DNA of 48,181 bases from Burkholderiales bacterium. GTDB lineage: Bacteria > Pseudomonadota > Gammaproteobacteria > Burkholderiales > Burkholderiaceae_C. The stretch spans positions 1 through 48,181 of the forward strand of contig JAPLPQ010000058.1 in the NCBI GenBank assembly GCA_026400105.1, read 5' to 3'. This document shows, one piece after another, positions 19,362-31,805 of the stretch (position 1 is the stretch's first letter; every line of letters begins with the position of its first letter). Made by a program: the position numbers and the translations under genes. Below the pieces are notes generated by a model. The model had not been told where the DNA came from. It made no database searches and worked only from the letters and a program-made list of their open reading frames with translations.

Positions 19362-22300
19362 GTGAACCGCCCCCCGACCACGCCTGATACGTCCCAGGCC
19401 GCCGCCCCGCAACGCATCGTCAAGCTCAGGCGCGACTACAACCGCTGGGTCGCCAGCGAGACGCTGGAGGACTACGCGCTGCGCTACACGCCGCAGCGCT
19501 CGCGGATCGGCTCGGAATGGCGGGTCGCCAACACCGCCTTCAGCGTCGCCTCGTTCCTGGTGCTGGAGGCGGTCGGCGCCACGCTGCTGGTCCAGTACGG
19601 CTTCGTCAACGCGGTCTGGGCCATCCTGAGCGCCGGGCTGCTGATCTTCCTGGCCGGGCTGCCGATCAGCGTCTACGCGGCGCGCCACGGCGTCGACATG
19701 GACCTGCTGACGCGCGGCGCCGGCTTCGGCTACATCGGCTCGACGCTGACCTCGCTGCTCTACGCGTCGTTCACCTTCATCTTCTTCGCGCTCGAGGCGG
19801 CCGTGATGGCCTATGCGCTCGAGCTCGCGCTCGGCATCCCGCCGGCCTGGGGCTACCTGATCTGCGCGCTGGCGGTGATCCCGCTCGTGATGCATGGCAT
19901 TGCCGCGATCAGCCGCTTCCAGGTCTGGACCCAGGCGCTCTGGCTGCTGCTGATGCTGCTGCCTTATGGCGCGGTCTGGATGCTCGAACCTGGTGCATGG
20001 GAAGGCATCACGCACTACGCCGGGGAATCAGGCCAGGGACGGATGTTCGACTGGCACCTGTTTGGTGCCGGCCTGACCGTGGGCGTGGCACTGATCACGC
20101 AGATGGGCGAGCAGGCCGATTACCTGCGCTTCATGCCGGCGCCACAGCCGGGCCGGCGCCTGCACTGGTGGCTGGCGGTGCTGGCCGGCGGGCCGGGCTG
20201 GGTGCTGCCGGGCGTGCTCAAGATGCTGGGCGGCGCGGTGCTGGCCTGGCTGGCGCTGTCGAACATGGTGTCGGCCGAGCGCGCGGTCGATCCGAACCAG
20301 ATGTATCTGACGGCCTGGGAAACGCTGCTGCCTTACCGCTGGGCGGTCTGGGCCACCGCGCTGTTCGTCGTGCTGTCGCAGCTCAAGATCAATGTCACCA
20401 ACGCCTATGCCGGCTCACTGGCCTGGAGCAACTTCTTCTCGCGCCTGACGCACAGCCACCCGGGCCGGGTGGTCTGGGTGCTGTTCAATGCCGCGATCGC
20501 GCTGATGCTGATGGAGATGGACCTGTTCCAGGCGCTGGGCGATGTGCTCGGGCTCTATGCCAATCTGGCAATCGCCTGGATCATGACGGTGGTGGCCGAC
20601 CTCGTGATCAACAAGCCGCTGGGCTGGTCGCCGCCCGGCATCGAGTTCCGGCGCGCCTACCTGTACGACATCAACCCGGTCGGCGTCGGCGCGATGCTGC
20701 TGGCCTCGCTGCTGTCGATCAGCGCCCACCTGGGCCTGTTCGGCCCGGCGGCCCAGGCCTTCTCGGCCCTGGTCGCGATGGCGACCGCGCTGATCGCCTC
20801 GCCGCTGATCGCCTGGGCCACGCGGGGCAGCTACTACCTGGCGCGCCCGCCCGAGGCCGACGCCAGCCAGGACGACGGCGTCAGCGCGGCCGGCTGTGCC
20901 GGTGCGGGCTGTACCGGTTCAGGCTGCGCTGGGGCTGGCGGCAGTCAGACGGGTCAGGCGGTGCCGAGGCTGGTGCGCTGCGTGGTCTGCGAGCGCGAGT
21001 ACGAGACGCCCGACAGCGCCTACTGCCCGGCCTACCAGGGCCGGATCTGCTCGCTGTGCTGCACGCTCGACGCGCGCTGCGGCGACCGCTGCAAGCCGCA
21101 CGCCAGCCTGGCGGTGCAATGGACCGGGGCGCTGCGCTGGCTGACGCCGCACCGCTGCTGGCCGCATCTGGACGGTGGACTGGCGCATTACCTGCTGCTG
21201 ATGCTGGTGGTCGCGCTGCTGCTGGCCGGCCTGCTGGGCCTGCTCTATCGGCAGGAATGGAGCGGGCTGGCCGAGCTGCCGGCGACGCCCGACTCGCTGG
21301 ACGCGCTGCAGCGGGCGCTGCGCGCGGGCTACGCCAAGATCTATGCGGCGCTGCTGCTGGCGTTCGCGATCGTGGCCTGGTGGCTGGTGCTGACGCACAA
21401 GAGCCGCGCCGTCGCGCAGCAGGAGTCGAACCGCCAGACCGGCCTGCTGCTGCGCGAGATCGAGTCGCACCATCACACCGACCTGCAGCTGCAGCAGGCG
21501 CGCCAGGTCGCCGAGGCGGCGCGGGCCCAGGCCGACCAGGCCAACCAGGCCAAGACGCGCTACATCAGCAACATCAGCCACGAGCTGCGCACGCCGCTCA
21601 ACAGCATCCTGGGCTATGCCCAGCTGCTGCAGCAGGACGGCGAGCTGGGCCAGCAGCGCGCGCATGCGATCCGCGTCATCCTGCGCGGCGGCGAGCATCT
21701 GCTGTCGCTGATCGAGGGCACGCTCGACATCGCGCGCATCGAGTCCGGCAAGCTCGCGCTGCAGCCGGGCCCGGTCGACCTGCGCGCGCTGCTGCAGGAG
21801 GTGGCGCAGATGTTCGAGCTGCAGGCGGCGGCCAAGGGCCTGCGCTTCGGCTTCGACGGCCCCGAGCACTGGCCGGCCGCCGTGCGCAGCGACGAGCAGC
21901 GGCTGCGCCAGATCCTGATCAACCTGCTGGGCAACGCGGTCAAGTTCACGAGTCGGGGCGAGGTCCGGCTGACGCTGCGCTACGCGCGCCAGATGGCGAC
22001 CTTCGAGATCGTCGACACCGGCCCCGGCATCGCGCCGGCCGAGCTGGCCCGGGTGTTCGAGCCCTTCGCGCGCGCGGCGAGCGCGGCGAGCGCCAGCGCG
22101 CCCGGCTCGGGCCTGGGCCTGACGATCGCCCGCATGCTGGCCGAGCTGATGGGCGGCGAGCTCAGCGCGCAGAGCGAGCCCGGCCGTGGCACCACCTTCC
22201 GGCTGCGCCTGTTCCTGCCCGAGCTGCATGCCCGGCCGGCCGGCACCCTGCGGGTCAGCGGGCCGGCGCGGACCCAGGCTGGCGACGCCGCCGGCTATGA

Positions 22301-23000
22301 AGGACCGCGCCGGCAGCTGCTGGTGGTCGACAACGAGGAGGCCGACCGCCAGCTGCTGGCGCGCTGGCTCGAGCCGCTGGGCTTCGCGGTCAGCCTGGCG
22401 ACCCAGGGCGAGGACGCGCTGGCCCAGCTGCAGGCGGGTCTGCGGCCCGACGCCATCTTCATGGACCTGGCGATGCCGGGCATGGACGGCTGGGAAACGC
22501 TGCGCCATGTCCAGGCGCTGAACCTGCAGCCGGCACCGGCGCTGGCGATCGTCTCGGCCAATGCCTTCGACCGGGGACTGGACAACGACATCGGCCTGCC
22601 GCCCGAAGACTTCCTGGTCAAGCCGGTGCGGCGGCTGGACCTGCTGGACTGGCTGCAGCGCCGGCTCGACCTGCAGTGGCAGCGCAAGGCCGAGGCAGGC
22701 ACCGGTGCCGATCCGGCCGCGAGCCAGGGACCGGCTGGTGCCAACGCCGCCCTGCTGACCGCCCCGACCGGCCCGGGCCTGCCCGCCGAGGCGGCCGACA
22801 GCCTGCTCGAGCTCGCGCGGCTGGGCTACTACCGCGGCTTCGTGCAGCGTGCCAGCGCGCTGCAGGCCAGCCATCCCGAATGCGCGGACTGGCTGGCTCA
22901 GTTGCAGGCGCTGGCGCGCGAATTCCGCTTCGAGACCATCGTCGCCGCGCTGCAGCCGCAGCCGGCGGCAGGAGACCCCCTGTGCACCCTGCCCCCCTGA
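19362..23000 (+). CDS. NCS1-permease/hybrid histidine kinase fusion
   Basis: 1212-aa membrane sensor. Residues 19-490 resemble an NCS1 (cytosine/purine/allantoin) permease with about 12 TM helices (start [27 protein letters not shown]). A cysteine-rich segment follows: Gly-Cys repeats at 512, 517, 522, then Cys540/543, 555, 563/566/567, 573/577. Two more TM helices (about 609-628 and 656-676) lead to HisKA with His740 (SHELRTPLN), HATPase (Asn858, DTGPGI 885-890, GSGLGL), a receiver domain with Asp1035 and Lys1087, and a C-terminal helical module (1141-1198). The start is GTG. It faces ureA and overlaps the regulator gene by 19 bp. A nitrogen-compound sensing role is inferred from the NCS1 domain and the urease neighbourhood. 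Confidence 0.92.
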   Translation: MNRPPTTPDTSQAAAPQRIVKLRRDYNRWVASETLEDYALRYTPQRSRIGSEWRVANTAFSVASFLVLEAVGATLLVQYGFVNAVWAILSAGLLIFLAGLPISVYAARHGVDMDLLTRGAGFGYIGSTLTSLLYASFTFIFFALEAAVMAYALELALGIPPAWGYLICALAVIPLVMHGIAAISRFQVWTQALWLLLMLLPYGAVWMLEPGAWEGITHYAGESGQGRMFDWHLFGAGLTVGVALITQMGEQADYLRFMPAPQPGRRLHWWLAVLAGGPGWVLPGVLKMLGGAVLAWLALSNMVSAERAVDPNQMYLTAWETLLPYRWAVWATALFVVLSQLKINVTNAYAGSLAWSNFFSRLTHSHPGRVVWVLFNAAIALMLMEMDLFQALGDVLGLYANLAIAWIMTVVADLVINKPLGWSPPGIEFRRAYLYDINPVGVGAMLLASLLSISAHLGLFGPAAQAFSALVAMATALIASPLIAWATRGSYYLARPPEADASQDDGVSAAGCAGAGCTGSGCAGAGGSQTGQAVPRLVRCVVCEREYETPDSAYCPAYQGRICSLCCTLDARCGDRCKPHASLAVQWTGALRWLTPHRCWPHLDGGLAHYLLLMLVVALLLAGLLGLLYRQEWSGLAELPATPDSLDALQRALRAGYAKIYAALLLAFAIVAWWLVLTHKSRAVAQQESNRQTGLLLREIESHHHTDLQLQQARQVAEAARAQADQANQAKTRYISNISHELRTPLNSILGYAQLLQQDGELGQQRAHAIRVILRGGEHLLSLIEGTLDIARIESGKLALQPGPVDLRALLQEVAQMFELQAAAKGLRFGFDGPEHWPAAVRSDEQRLRQILINLLGNAVKFTSRGEVRLTLRYARQMATFEIVDTGPGIAPAELARVFEPFARAASAASASAPGSGLGLTIARMLAELMGGELSAQSEPGRGTTFRLRLFLPELHARPAGTLRVSGPARTQAGDAAGYEGPRRQLLVVDNEEADRQLLARWLEPLGFAVSLATQGEDALAQLQAGLRPDAIFMDLAMPGMDGWETLRHVQALNLQPAPALAIVSANAFDRGLDNDIGLPPEDFLVKPVRRLDLLDWLQRRLDLQWQRKAEAGTGADPAASQGPAGANAALLTAPTGPGLPAEAADSLLELARLGYYRGFVQRASALQASHPECADWLAQLQALAREFRFETIVAALQPQPAAGDPLCTLPP

Positions 23001-23977
23001 ACGCCGACCCGGACGACGCCGTCGTGCTGCTGGTCGATGACATGCCCGACAACATCGCGCCGCTGCACGACGCGCTCGACGCCGCCGGCTACACCGTGCT
23101 GGTCGCGCTCGACGGCCAGTCCGCGCTGGCGCGCGCCGCCCAGGCCCGGCCCGACGTGATCCTGCTCGACGCGCTGATGCCCGGCATCGACGGCTTCGAG
23201 GTCGCGCGCCGGCTCAAGGCCGACCCGGAGCTGGCGCAGATCCCGATCCTGTTCATGACCGGGCTGACCGAGACCGAGCATCTGGTCAAGGCGCTGGCGG
23301 CTGGCGGGGTCGACTACGTGACCAAGCCGGTCAAGCCGCTCGAGGTGATGGCGCGCATGGGGGTGCACCTGCGCGCGGCGCGCCAGGCCCGGCTCGGCGC
23401 GCTCGAACGCCAGCAGGCGCGCAACGCGCTCGACGCCTTCGGCTACGCGACCATCACGGTGCGCGCGCGCGACGGCCGGCTGATGTGGCAGACCCCGCTG
23501 GCGCGCGAGCTGCTGCGGCGCCATTGCGGCACCGAGTCGCCGCTGACGCCCGAGCCGGTGCTGCAATGGCTGCGCCGCCACCTGCCCGAGGCGCAACGCC
23601 AGCTCGAACCGCCGCGCCTGCACCTGGACCAGGGCCCGAGCCGGCTGACCTTCCGGCTGCACCGCCGCCTGGGCGAAGCCGAATGCTCGGACGACAGCCC
23701 CGAAGGCGAATGGCTGATCGTGATGGAGGAAAGCTCGGACGGCAGCGCGATCGAGGCCCTGGGCAGCGCCTTCGGCCTGACCGCGCGCGAGGCCGAGGTG
23801 CTGTACTGGGTCGCGCAGGGCAAGATCAACCGTGACATCGCCGACATCCTGGGCGCCAGCCCGGCCACGGTCAAGAAGCACCTCGAGCGCATCCACGGCA
23901 AGCTCGGGGTCGAGACCCGGACCGCCGCGGCGGCGATGGCGGTGAACCGGGTGCGGGCGCTGCAGCGAACCGGCTGA
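22982..23977 (+). CDS. LuxR-family response regulator partner of the permease-kinase
   Basis: 331-aa response regulator: receiver domain residues 13-130 with acidic pair Asp19/Asp20, phosphoacceptor Asp63 (VILLDALMPGIDG) and Lys115; a middle region (about 150-255) with a weak PAS-like look; and a LuxR/NarL helix-turn-helix at about 265-325 (FGLTAREAEVLYWVAQGKIN). The start is GTG at 22982 with AGGAG seven bases upstream, inside the last codons of the kinase gene, so the two are translationally coupled. Its targets are unknown; the urease and urea-transport genes are the obvious candidates. Confidence 0.9.
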   Translation: MHPAPLNADPDDAVVLLVDDMPDNIAPLHDALDAAGYTVLVALDGQSALARAAQARPDVILLDALMPGIDGFEVARRLKADPELAQIPILFMTGLTETEHLVKALAAGGVDYVTKPVKPLEVMARMGVHLRAARQARLGALERQQARNALDAFGYATITVRARDGRLMWQTPLARELLRRHCGTESPLTPEPVLQWLRRHLPEAQRQLEPPRLHLDQGPSRLTFRLHRRLGEAECSDDSPEGEWLIVMEESSDGSAIEALGSAFGLTAREAEVLYWVAQGKINRDIADILGASPATVKKHLERIHGKLGVETRTAAAAMAVNRVRALQRTG

Positions 23978-24018
23978 GCGCCAGGCCTGGCCCGGCCACC
24001 CAGCCCAAGAGCCCGGAC

Positions 24019-24944
24019 TCAGCGCTCGCTGCGCGCCGCGAGGTAGATGCCCACCAGCAGCAGCCCGAAGCCGACCGACTGCAGCGGCGCCAGGGTTTCG
24101 CCGAAGAACAGGTAGGCCATCAGGGCACAGCCGACCGGCTCGCCCAGCGTCACCACCGCGACGAAGGCCGGCGAGACATGCTTGAGGGCCCAGTTGTAGC
24201 TGGTGTGGCCGACCAGTTGCGGCCCGAGCGCCATGCCGATCAGCGCCAGCCAGCCCAGCGAGCTGAAGTCCAGCATCGGCTGGGCCAGCGCGGCGCTGGC
24301 GCCGAACAGGAACAGCGCGGCAATGCCGTAGGCCAGCCAGATGTAGAGCGTCAAGGTCAGGCTGGCGCGCAGGCGGCGGCCGATCATCAGATAGGCCGAA
24401 AAGCACCAGGAGCCGACAATGGCCAGGCCGTTGCCGAGCATCGGGTTGGCGCCGCTGCCCGCCTGCTGGCTGTCCGAGACGAAAATCAGCAGCGAGCCCA
24501 GCAGCGACAGGACTATGCCGGCCAGCAGGAACCGGTTGGGCACCTCGCGGAACAGCACGAAGGAGGCGATGCCGATCCAGAGCGGATTGGTCGTCACCAG
24601 CGAGGTCGACGAGGCGACCGAGGTGTATTCGAGCGAGGTGATCCAGGTGCCGAAATGCCCGGCCAGACACAGGCCGGCCGCCAGCGCCAGCCCGAGCTGG
24701 CGCCGCGTGAGCAGCGGGCCCGCGCCCTGGCGCCTTAAGGCGCCGGCCAGGCCGAGCCAGGGCCGCAGCACCAGCGGCGTGACCAGCAGCGCGGCCAGTC
24801 CGAGCCGCCAGGCGGCCACGGCCAGCGACGGGATCTGCGCCGCCTGGGCATAGCGGGCCAGGATGGCGCCGAAGGAAATGGCCAGCAGCCCGATGCCCAG
24901 CACGACGAAGGGCAGGCCGCGCGGCACCGGACGCTCGGTCTGGC

Positions 24945-24948
<4 letters not shown>
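24019..24948 (-). CDS. EamA/DMT-family transporter
   Basis: 309-aa drug/metabolite-type transporter with ten TM helices in two EamA repeats (GAILARYAQAAQIPSLAVAAWR in the first, GPQLVGHTSYNWALKHVSPA in the second). The start is TTG at 24946-24948, overlapping the livF stop (TTGA) and preceded by GGAGG nine bases upstream. It is therefore coupled to the Liv importer operon, and probably exports an amino acid or related metabolite. The substrate cannot be read from sequence. Confidence 0.85.
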
Positions 24949-26466
<1,518 letters not shown>

Positions 26467-26470
<4 letters not shown>

Positions 26471-27788
26471 GCGGCCTCCCGTTTCGACTGGCGGATGAAG
26501 GACGAAGGTGCCTTGAGCGTCGGCTCGCGGTGCGACAGCAGGCCGCCCGGCTTCCAGACCATGATCAGGATCATCGCGGCGCCGAAGATCAGCATCCGGT
26601 ATTCGGCGAAATCGCGGCCGACTTCGGGAATCAGCACCAGCACCAGCGAGGCCAGCACGACCCCGAGCTGGCTGCCCATGCCGCCCAGCACCACGATCGC
26701 CAGGATGATGGCCGACTCCGAGAACACGAAGGACTCGGGCGAGATGAAGCCCTGGCGCGCGGCAAAGAACACGCCGGCGAAGCCGCCCAGCATCGCGCCA
26801 AGCGCGAAGGCCGACAGCTTGACGTTGGTCACGTTCATGCCGAGCGCCTTGCAGGCGATCTCGTCCTCGCGCATGGCTTCCCAGGCGCGGCCGATCGGCA
26901 GCTTGCGCATCCGGCTGACGAACAGGTTGGTCAGCAGCGCCAGCGCCAGGATCAGGCAGTACAGGAACACCACCCGCTGCTCGGGTACGTATTCCAGCCC
27001 GAAGAAGCCCGCGAAGGTGGCCGGTCCGTCATCGCTCGGCGGCTTGAACGGCAGCCCGAAGAAGGTCGGACGCGGGATCGACGAGATGCCGTTGGGCCCG
27101 CCGGACAGGTCGGTCCAGTTGACCAGGATGATGCGGATGATCTCGCCGAAACCCAGGGTCACGATCGCGAGGTAGTCGCCGCGCAGGCGCAGCGTGGGCC
27201 AGCCCAGCAGCAGGCCGAAGGCGGCGGCCGCGCCACCGGCGACCGGCAGCGCCTCCCAGAAGCCCCAGCCGAACTGGGTCGACAGCAGCGCGTAGCTGTA
27301 GGCGCCGACCGCGTAGAAGGCGACATAGCCCAGGTCGAGCAGGCCCGCCAGGCCGACCACCACGTTCAGGCCCCAGCCCAGCATGATGTAGATCAGCACC
27401 GTGGTGGCGGTGTCGATGACATAGCGGTTGCCGCCCCAGAATATTGGCAGCGCCAGCGACAGGCCGAGCAGGCCCCAGCCCAGGGCCTTGAGCAGCACCG
27501 GACGGCGGCTGCTCGTTGCGGGCGCGCTGCCGAGCCTGGCCTTGGCGCGCTGACGCACGCGCAGCCGGTCACCGAGCGCGGCAAACAGCAGGCGGCCCAG
27601 GAAGGCCAGCAGGATGAACAGGCCCAGCGCGGCCCAGCGCGTCCTGACTTCGAGCATGCCGCCCGCGTCGACCGTGGTCAGTCCGATCATGGGAATGCCC
27701 AGCACGAGGGCCACGAAGGCCACGCCGCCGGCATCTTTCAGGCGCTCGGACCAGGTCGGCGCGTGCGAGGTCTGGATCACAGCAGTCA

Positions 27789-27789
<1 letters not shown>
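26467..27789 (-). CDS. livM: Branched-chain amino acid-type ABC transporter, permease LivM
   Basis: 440-aa permease with an extended N-terminus of about 100 residues holding two extra TM helices, as in other LivM proteins, before the conserved core (YIMLGWGLNVVVGLAGLLDLGYVAFYAVGAY, RLRGDYLAIVTLGFGEIIR). The initiator ATG overlaps the livH TAA stop by one base. The tail ends in an exposed basic segment after the last TM. Confidence 0.95.
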
Positions 27790-28706
<917 letters not shown>

Positions 28707-28738
28707 GTTCCGGATCCTCCTGCAATGAGGCAATGAAA

Positions 28739-28764
28739 CCGGGCCCGGAAAGTCCCGGGCCCGG
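28739..28764 (-). other. Stem-loop between livK and livH
   Basis: Two copies of CCGGGCCCGG (28739-28748 and 28755-28764), separated by six bases, form a perfect 10-bp stem. On the transcribed strand it is followed only by TTTCATT, so it is more likely an mRNA-stabilising or partly attenuating hairpin that favours the binding protein over the permeases. Confidence 0.6.
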
Positions 28765-28848
28765 CAGCCCCGCCGGCATCAGGGCGATGCGCGGGGGACC
28801 AGTGAGAGAAAAACGGTCAGATCCGGTGCCGGCGGCACGGAGCCGGGA

Positions 28849-29952
28849 TCACTTGACGTAGTCGTACTTGCCGTCTTTCCACTGGTAGACGACAAAGGCC
28901 GGTGCCTTGCTGTTGCCCTTGGCATCGAAGGACATCTTGCCGAGCACGGTGTCGAAGTTGCCGCTGCGCAGGCTCTTCTCGAGCTCGTTGTACTTGACGC
29001 TGTTGGCGCTCTTGGCGGCCTGCTCGAACAGCTGGAAGGCGGCGTAGGCGTACAGCACATAGCCTTCGGGCTCGACCTTGGCGTCGCGGAACTTCTTGAC
29101 GATCGGGGCGGCGGCCGGGTTCTTGCGCGCATCCGGGCCAAAGGTGAACAGCACGTTGTTGGAAGCCTTGCCGGCGGCGGTCACCAGTTCGGTGTTGGAC
29201 ATGGTGTCGCCACCCAGCACGGTCAGGTTGAGCTTGGCCTGCTCGGCCTGGCGCAGGATCAGCGCGACTTCGGTGTGGTAGCCGCCAAAGGCCATCACCT
29301 CGACGCCGGCCTGCTTGAGCTTGGCGATCAGGCCCGAGTAGTCCTTCTCGCCGGCGGTGATCGACTCGCGCAGCGCGGGCTTGGCGCCCTTGCCTTCCAT
29401 GGCCTTGCCTTCCATGGCCTTGGCGATCTCGTCGGCCAGGCCCTTGCCGTAGGCGCTCTTGTCGTCGACGACGGCGATCTTCTTGCCCTTGAAATGGTCG
29501 GCCAGGTAAGCACCGGCGACCTGACCCTGCTGGTCGTCACGGCCGGCGATCGCGAACACGTTCTTCAGGCCGCGGTCGGTGACCTTGGGGTTGGTCGAGA
29601 CCGTGGCCATCGGAATGCTGGACTCCAGATAGACCTCGGACGCCGGAATGGTGGACGAAGAGCACCAGTGGCCGTGCATGAAGACGATCTTCTTGTTGAC
29701 CATCTGGTTGGCCACTGCCACCGCCTGCTTGGGATCGCAGGCGTCGTCGCCGACTTCGAGCACCAGCTTCTGGCCCAGCACGCCGCCGCGGGCGTTGATG
29801 TCGGCGATCGCCATCTCGGCGCCCTTCCTGATCTGGTCGCCGGCCGAGGCGTACTGACCCGACATCGGACCGGCAATGGCGACCACCGTATCGGCGACGG
29901 CAGCACCCGACAGGGCGGCAAACACCGCGCTAGCAATCAACGCTTTTTTCAT
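28849..29952 (-). CDS. livK: Branched-chain amino acid-type ABC transporter, substrate-binding protein LivK
   Basis: 367-aa periplasmic type-I binding protein. Signal peptide MKKALIASAVFAALSGAAVA (1-20), then DTVVAIAGPMSGQYASAGDQ and the YGKGLADE hinge region. Binding is presumed for Leu/Ile/Val or related amino acids or amides; the window's urea genes do not by themselves change that. A five-residue in-frame duplication (AMEGK twice) arises from a 15-bp tandem repeat. It is 24 bp downstream of the GntR regulator gene and probably shares its promoter. Confidence 0.95.
   Translation of the reverse strand: MKKALIASAVFAALSGAAVADTVVAIAGPMSGQYASAGDQIRKGAEMAIADINARGGVLGQKLVLEVGDDACDPKQAVAVANQMVNKKIVFMHGHWCSSSTIPASEVYLESSIPMATVSTNPKVTDRGLKNVFAIAGRDDQQGQVAGAYLADHFKGKKIAVVDDKSAYGKGLADEIAKAMEGKAMEGKGAKPALRESITAGEKDYSGLIAKLKQAGVEVMAFGGYHTEVALILRQAEQAKLNLTVLGGDTMSNTELVTAAGKASNNVLFTFGPDARKNPAAAPIVKKFRDAKVEPEGYVLYAYAAFQLFEQAAKSANSVKYNELEKSLRSGNFDTVLGKMSFDAKGNSKAPAFVVYQWKDGKYDYVK
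29388..29422. repeat. 15-bp tandem repeat inside livK
   Basis: The 15-bp unit TGCCTTCCATGGCCT occurs twice in tandem (29391-29420), and the periodicity extends over 35 bp. It stays in frame and adds five residues, so it looks like a replication-slippage product. Confidence 0.85.
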
Positions 29953-29976
29953 GGCTATTTCCTTGGAATGGAGGGA

Positions 29977-30762
29977 TCAGACGGGACTCGTGCGCGGTTC
30001 GGCGCGGTGCTCGGAGAGGTACTTCACCAGGGAGGCTCCGCCATCGAGCACATGGGCCCGAGTCAGAGTTGCCGCCCTCTCCGCATCCCGGGCGGCAAAC
30101 GCATCGATGATGATGTGATGCTCGCGCTGGGTTTTCGGCAATTCGGGGGTCACGGCCAGGAGTGCACGCACGAAGCGTTCCACCTTGTCGTACAGGGAAC
30201 GGATTTCCGCCAGCAGCACCGGGCGCTGGGCGTCGCCATAGAGGGCGGAATGCAGCTGCCAGTTGAGCTCGCCCCAGCGGGCCGGGTTGCGCTCGGAGCC
30301 GAAGGCCTCGAGCGCGGCGCGGGCCTTGTCCAGGTTGGCGTCGCTGATGCGGGGCGCCGACAGCTCGGCGGCACGCGCCTCGAGCATGGCGCGGATCTCG
30401 ACATATTCCCAGATCTCGTCGGGCGACATCGACGCCACCAGCGCGCCCTTGTTGCGGATGAAGCTGACCAGCCCCTCGGCCTCGAGCCGCTTGAGCGCCT
30501 CGCGCACCGGGATCTTGCTGACATGAAAGCGTTCCGCCAGTTCGTCCTGCTTGAGCAGGGTGCCGCTGCCGAGCTGGCCCGAGACGATCGCCTCGCGCAA
30601 GGTGCCGGCCACGAAGTCCGAGGTCGACAGGCGCGCGGCCTGGGGCAGGGACAGCCGCAGCAGCGGCGACGGGTCGCCGGCAAGGGGAAGGGAGCTGCTG
30701 GAATCCACGGGGCGGCCTTGTTGCTGAACGAGAAGTTGCTTGGAAGAAAAAGAACTTCGCAT
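29977..30762 (-). CDS. GntR/FadR (FCD)-family transcriptional regulator
   Basis: 261-aa regulator: winged helix at about residues 48-105 (LKQDELAERFHVSKIPVREALKRLEAEGLV), then an all-helical FCD ligand domain. It is the first gene of the minus-strand run leading through livKHMGF to the DMT transporter. About 45 residues precede the DNA-binding domain, which is long for the family; a GTG at 30708 preceded by AAGG is an alternative start. A perfect dyad 11-25 bases before the ATG at 30762 is a likely autoregulatory operator. Confidence 0.9.
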   Translation of the reverse strand: MRSSFSSKQLLVQQQGRPVDSSSSLPLAGDPSPLLRLSLPQAARLSTSDFVAGTLREAIVSGQLGSGTLLKQDELAERFHVSKIPVREALKRLEAEGLVSFIRNKGALVASMSPDEIWEYVEIRAMLEARAAELSAPRISDANLDKARAALEAFGSERNPARWGELNWQLHSALYGDAQRPVLLAEIRSLYDKVERFVRALLAVTPELPKTQREHHIIIDAFAARDAERAATLTRAHVLDGGASLVKYLSEHRAEPRTSPV

Positions 30763-30772
30763 ATTGTCTTAC

Positions 30773-30787
30773 CGTATACGATATACG
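30773..30787. promoter_or_regulatory. Probable GntR operator
   Basis: CGTATA-CGA-TATACG is a perfect 15-bp dyad directly upstream of the GntR gene. AT-rich GTATAC-type dyads are typical of FadR/VanR-subfamily sites. It lies where binding would block transcription of GntR-livKHMGF. Confidence 0.6.
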
Positions 30788-30794
30788 ATAACAA

Positions 30795-30805
30795 GGGTTT
30801 ACCCT
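30795..30805. promoter_or_regulatory. GGGTTTACCCT motif, copy 2
   Basis: Same 11-bp string as at 14178-14188, here eight bases beyond the GntR dyad. It occupies a position near a -35 region for the GntR-liv transcript. Confidence 0.35.
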
Positions 30806-30837
30806 GCTTTCATCAAGATTTCACTCGCTTGTTGCAG

Positions 30838-30856
30838 CGGCACCAGCCTGGTGCCG
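30838..30856. promoter_or_regulatory. GC-rich dyad before the YddG-like exporter gene
   Basis: CGGCACCA-GCC-TGGTGCCG is a perfect 8-bp-arm dyad in the divergent gap, 44 bases before the exporter start at 30900. It could be an operator or a leader hairpin; nothing decides between them. Confidence 0.3.
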
Positions 30857-30899
30857 GACCGAGCCAGGCAGCCAAAGCCGCCGGCTATGATCACCGGCC

Positions 30900-31751
30900 A
30901 TGAAATCCGATCTACTGGCCCTGGCCGCGATTGCGCTCTGGGGCACGCTGGCCGCCCTGGGCGTCGAGCTGGCGCATGTTCCCCCGTTCCTGCTGACCGG
31001 CCTCGGGCTGCTGGCGGGCAGCCTGATCGCGCTGCCGCTGTCGCGGTGGCGCCTGCAGGCCTGGAAAGTGCCGCTGCCGACGCTGCTGGTCGGCATCTAC
31101 GGCCTGTTCGGCTTTCACTGGCTGCTGTTCCTGGCGCTGCGAAATGCACCGGCGGTCGAGGCCAACCTGATCAACTACCTGTGGCCGCTCGGCATGGTGG
31201 TGCTGGCGCCGCTGTTCCTGCCGGGCGTGCGCCTGCATGGCCGGCATGTGATCGCCGCGCTGCTGGGATTTGCCGGCGCCGCGATCGCCATCCTCGGTCG
31301 CGGCGGCGAGGCCTCCAGCGCCGGCAGCGGCTTCCAGTCCGGCTATCTGCTGGCGCTGGCCTCGGCCTTTGTCTGGGCCAGCTATTCGCTGCTGACGCGC
31401 CGGGTGCCGGCCTTCCCGACCGCGGCGGTCGGCAGCTTCGCGCTGGTGTCAGGCCTGCTGTCGCTGGCCTGCCATGTCCTGCTCGAGCCCGCGACGGCGC
31501 TGAGTGCCGGGGACATCGCGCTGATTGCGCTGCTCGGGCTGGGCCCGCTCGGCGGCGCCTTCTTCCTGTGGGATGCGGCGATCAAGTGCGGCGACCCGCG
31601 GCGGATCGGCTTGCTGGCCTTCATCACGCCGCTGCTGTCGACCGCGCTGCTGCTGCTGAGCACGGGACAGGCGCTGCGCTGGAACATCGCGCTCGCGGCA
31701 GCGCTGGTGGTCGGCGCCGCCGTCTGGGGCAGCCGGTCGCCACCGCGCTGA
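30900..31751 (+). CDS. EamA/DMT-family transporter, YddG-like
   Basis: 283-aa transporter with ten TM helices. The segments ALRNAPAVEANLINYLWPLGMVVLAPLFLPG and WASYSLLTRRVPAFPTAAVG resemble the aromatic amino acid exporter YddG. It is divergent from the GntR-liv operon and shares its regulatory gap, so a second amino acid exporter is placed beside an amino acid importer. It converges with ahpF, with 54 bp between the stops. Confidence 0.85.
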   Translation: MKSDLLALAAIALWGTLAALGVELAHVPPFLLTGLGLLAGSLIALPLSRWRLQAWKVPLPTLLVGIYGLFGFHWLLFLALRNAPAVEANLINYLWPLGMVVLAPLFLPGVRLHGRHVIAALLGFAGAAIAILGRGGEASSAGSGFQSGYLLALASAFVWASYSLLTRRVPAFPTAAVGSFALVSGLLSLACHVLLEPATALSAGDIALIALLGLGPLGGAFFLWDAAIKCGDPRRIGLLAFITPLLSTALLLLSTGQALRWNIALAAALVVGAAVWGSRSPPR

Positions 31752-31805
31752 GGCGCGCCAGCCGCCCGGCGCGCCCCGACAGCAGGCTGCCTTGACCGGA
31801 CCCGG

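Noticed and set aside
22982..23000. Frameshift joining the hybrid kinase and the response regulator into one protein
   Set aside because: The regulator has its own GTG start with AGGAG seven bases upstream and a complete receiver domain, so a normal overlapping gene pair explains the data.
28739..28764. Intrinsic terminator after livK
   Set aside because: The stem is strong but only TTTCATT follows; called a stem-loop rather than a terminator.
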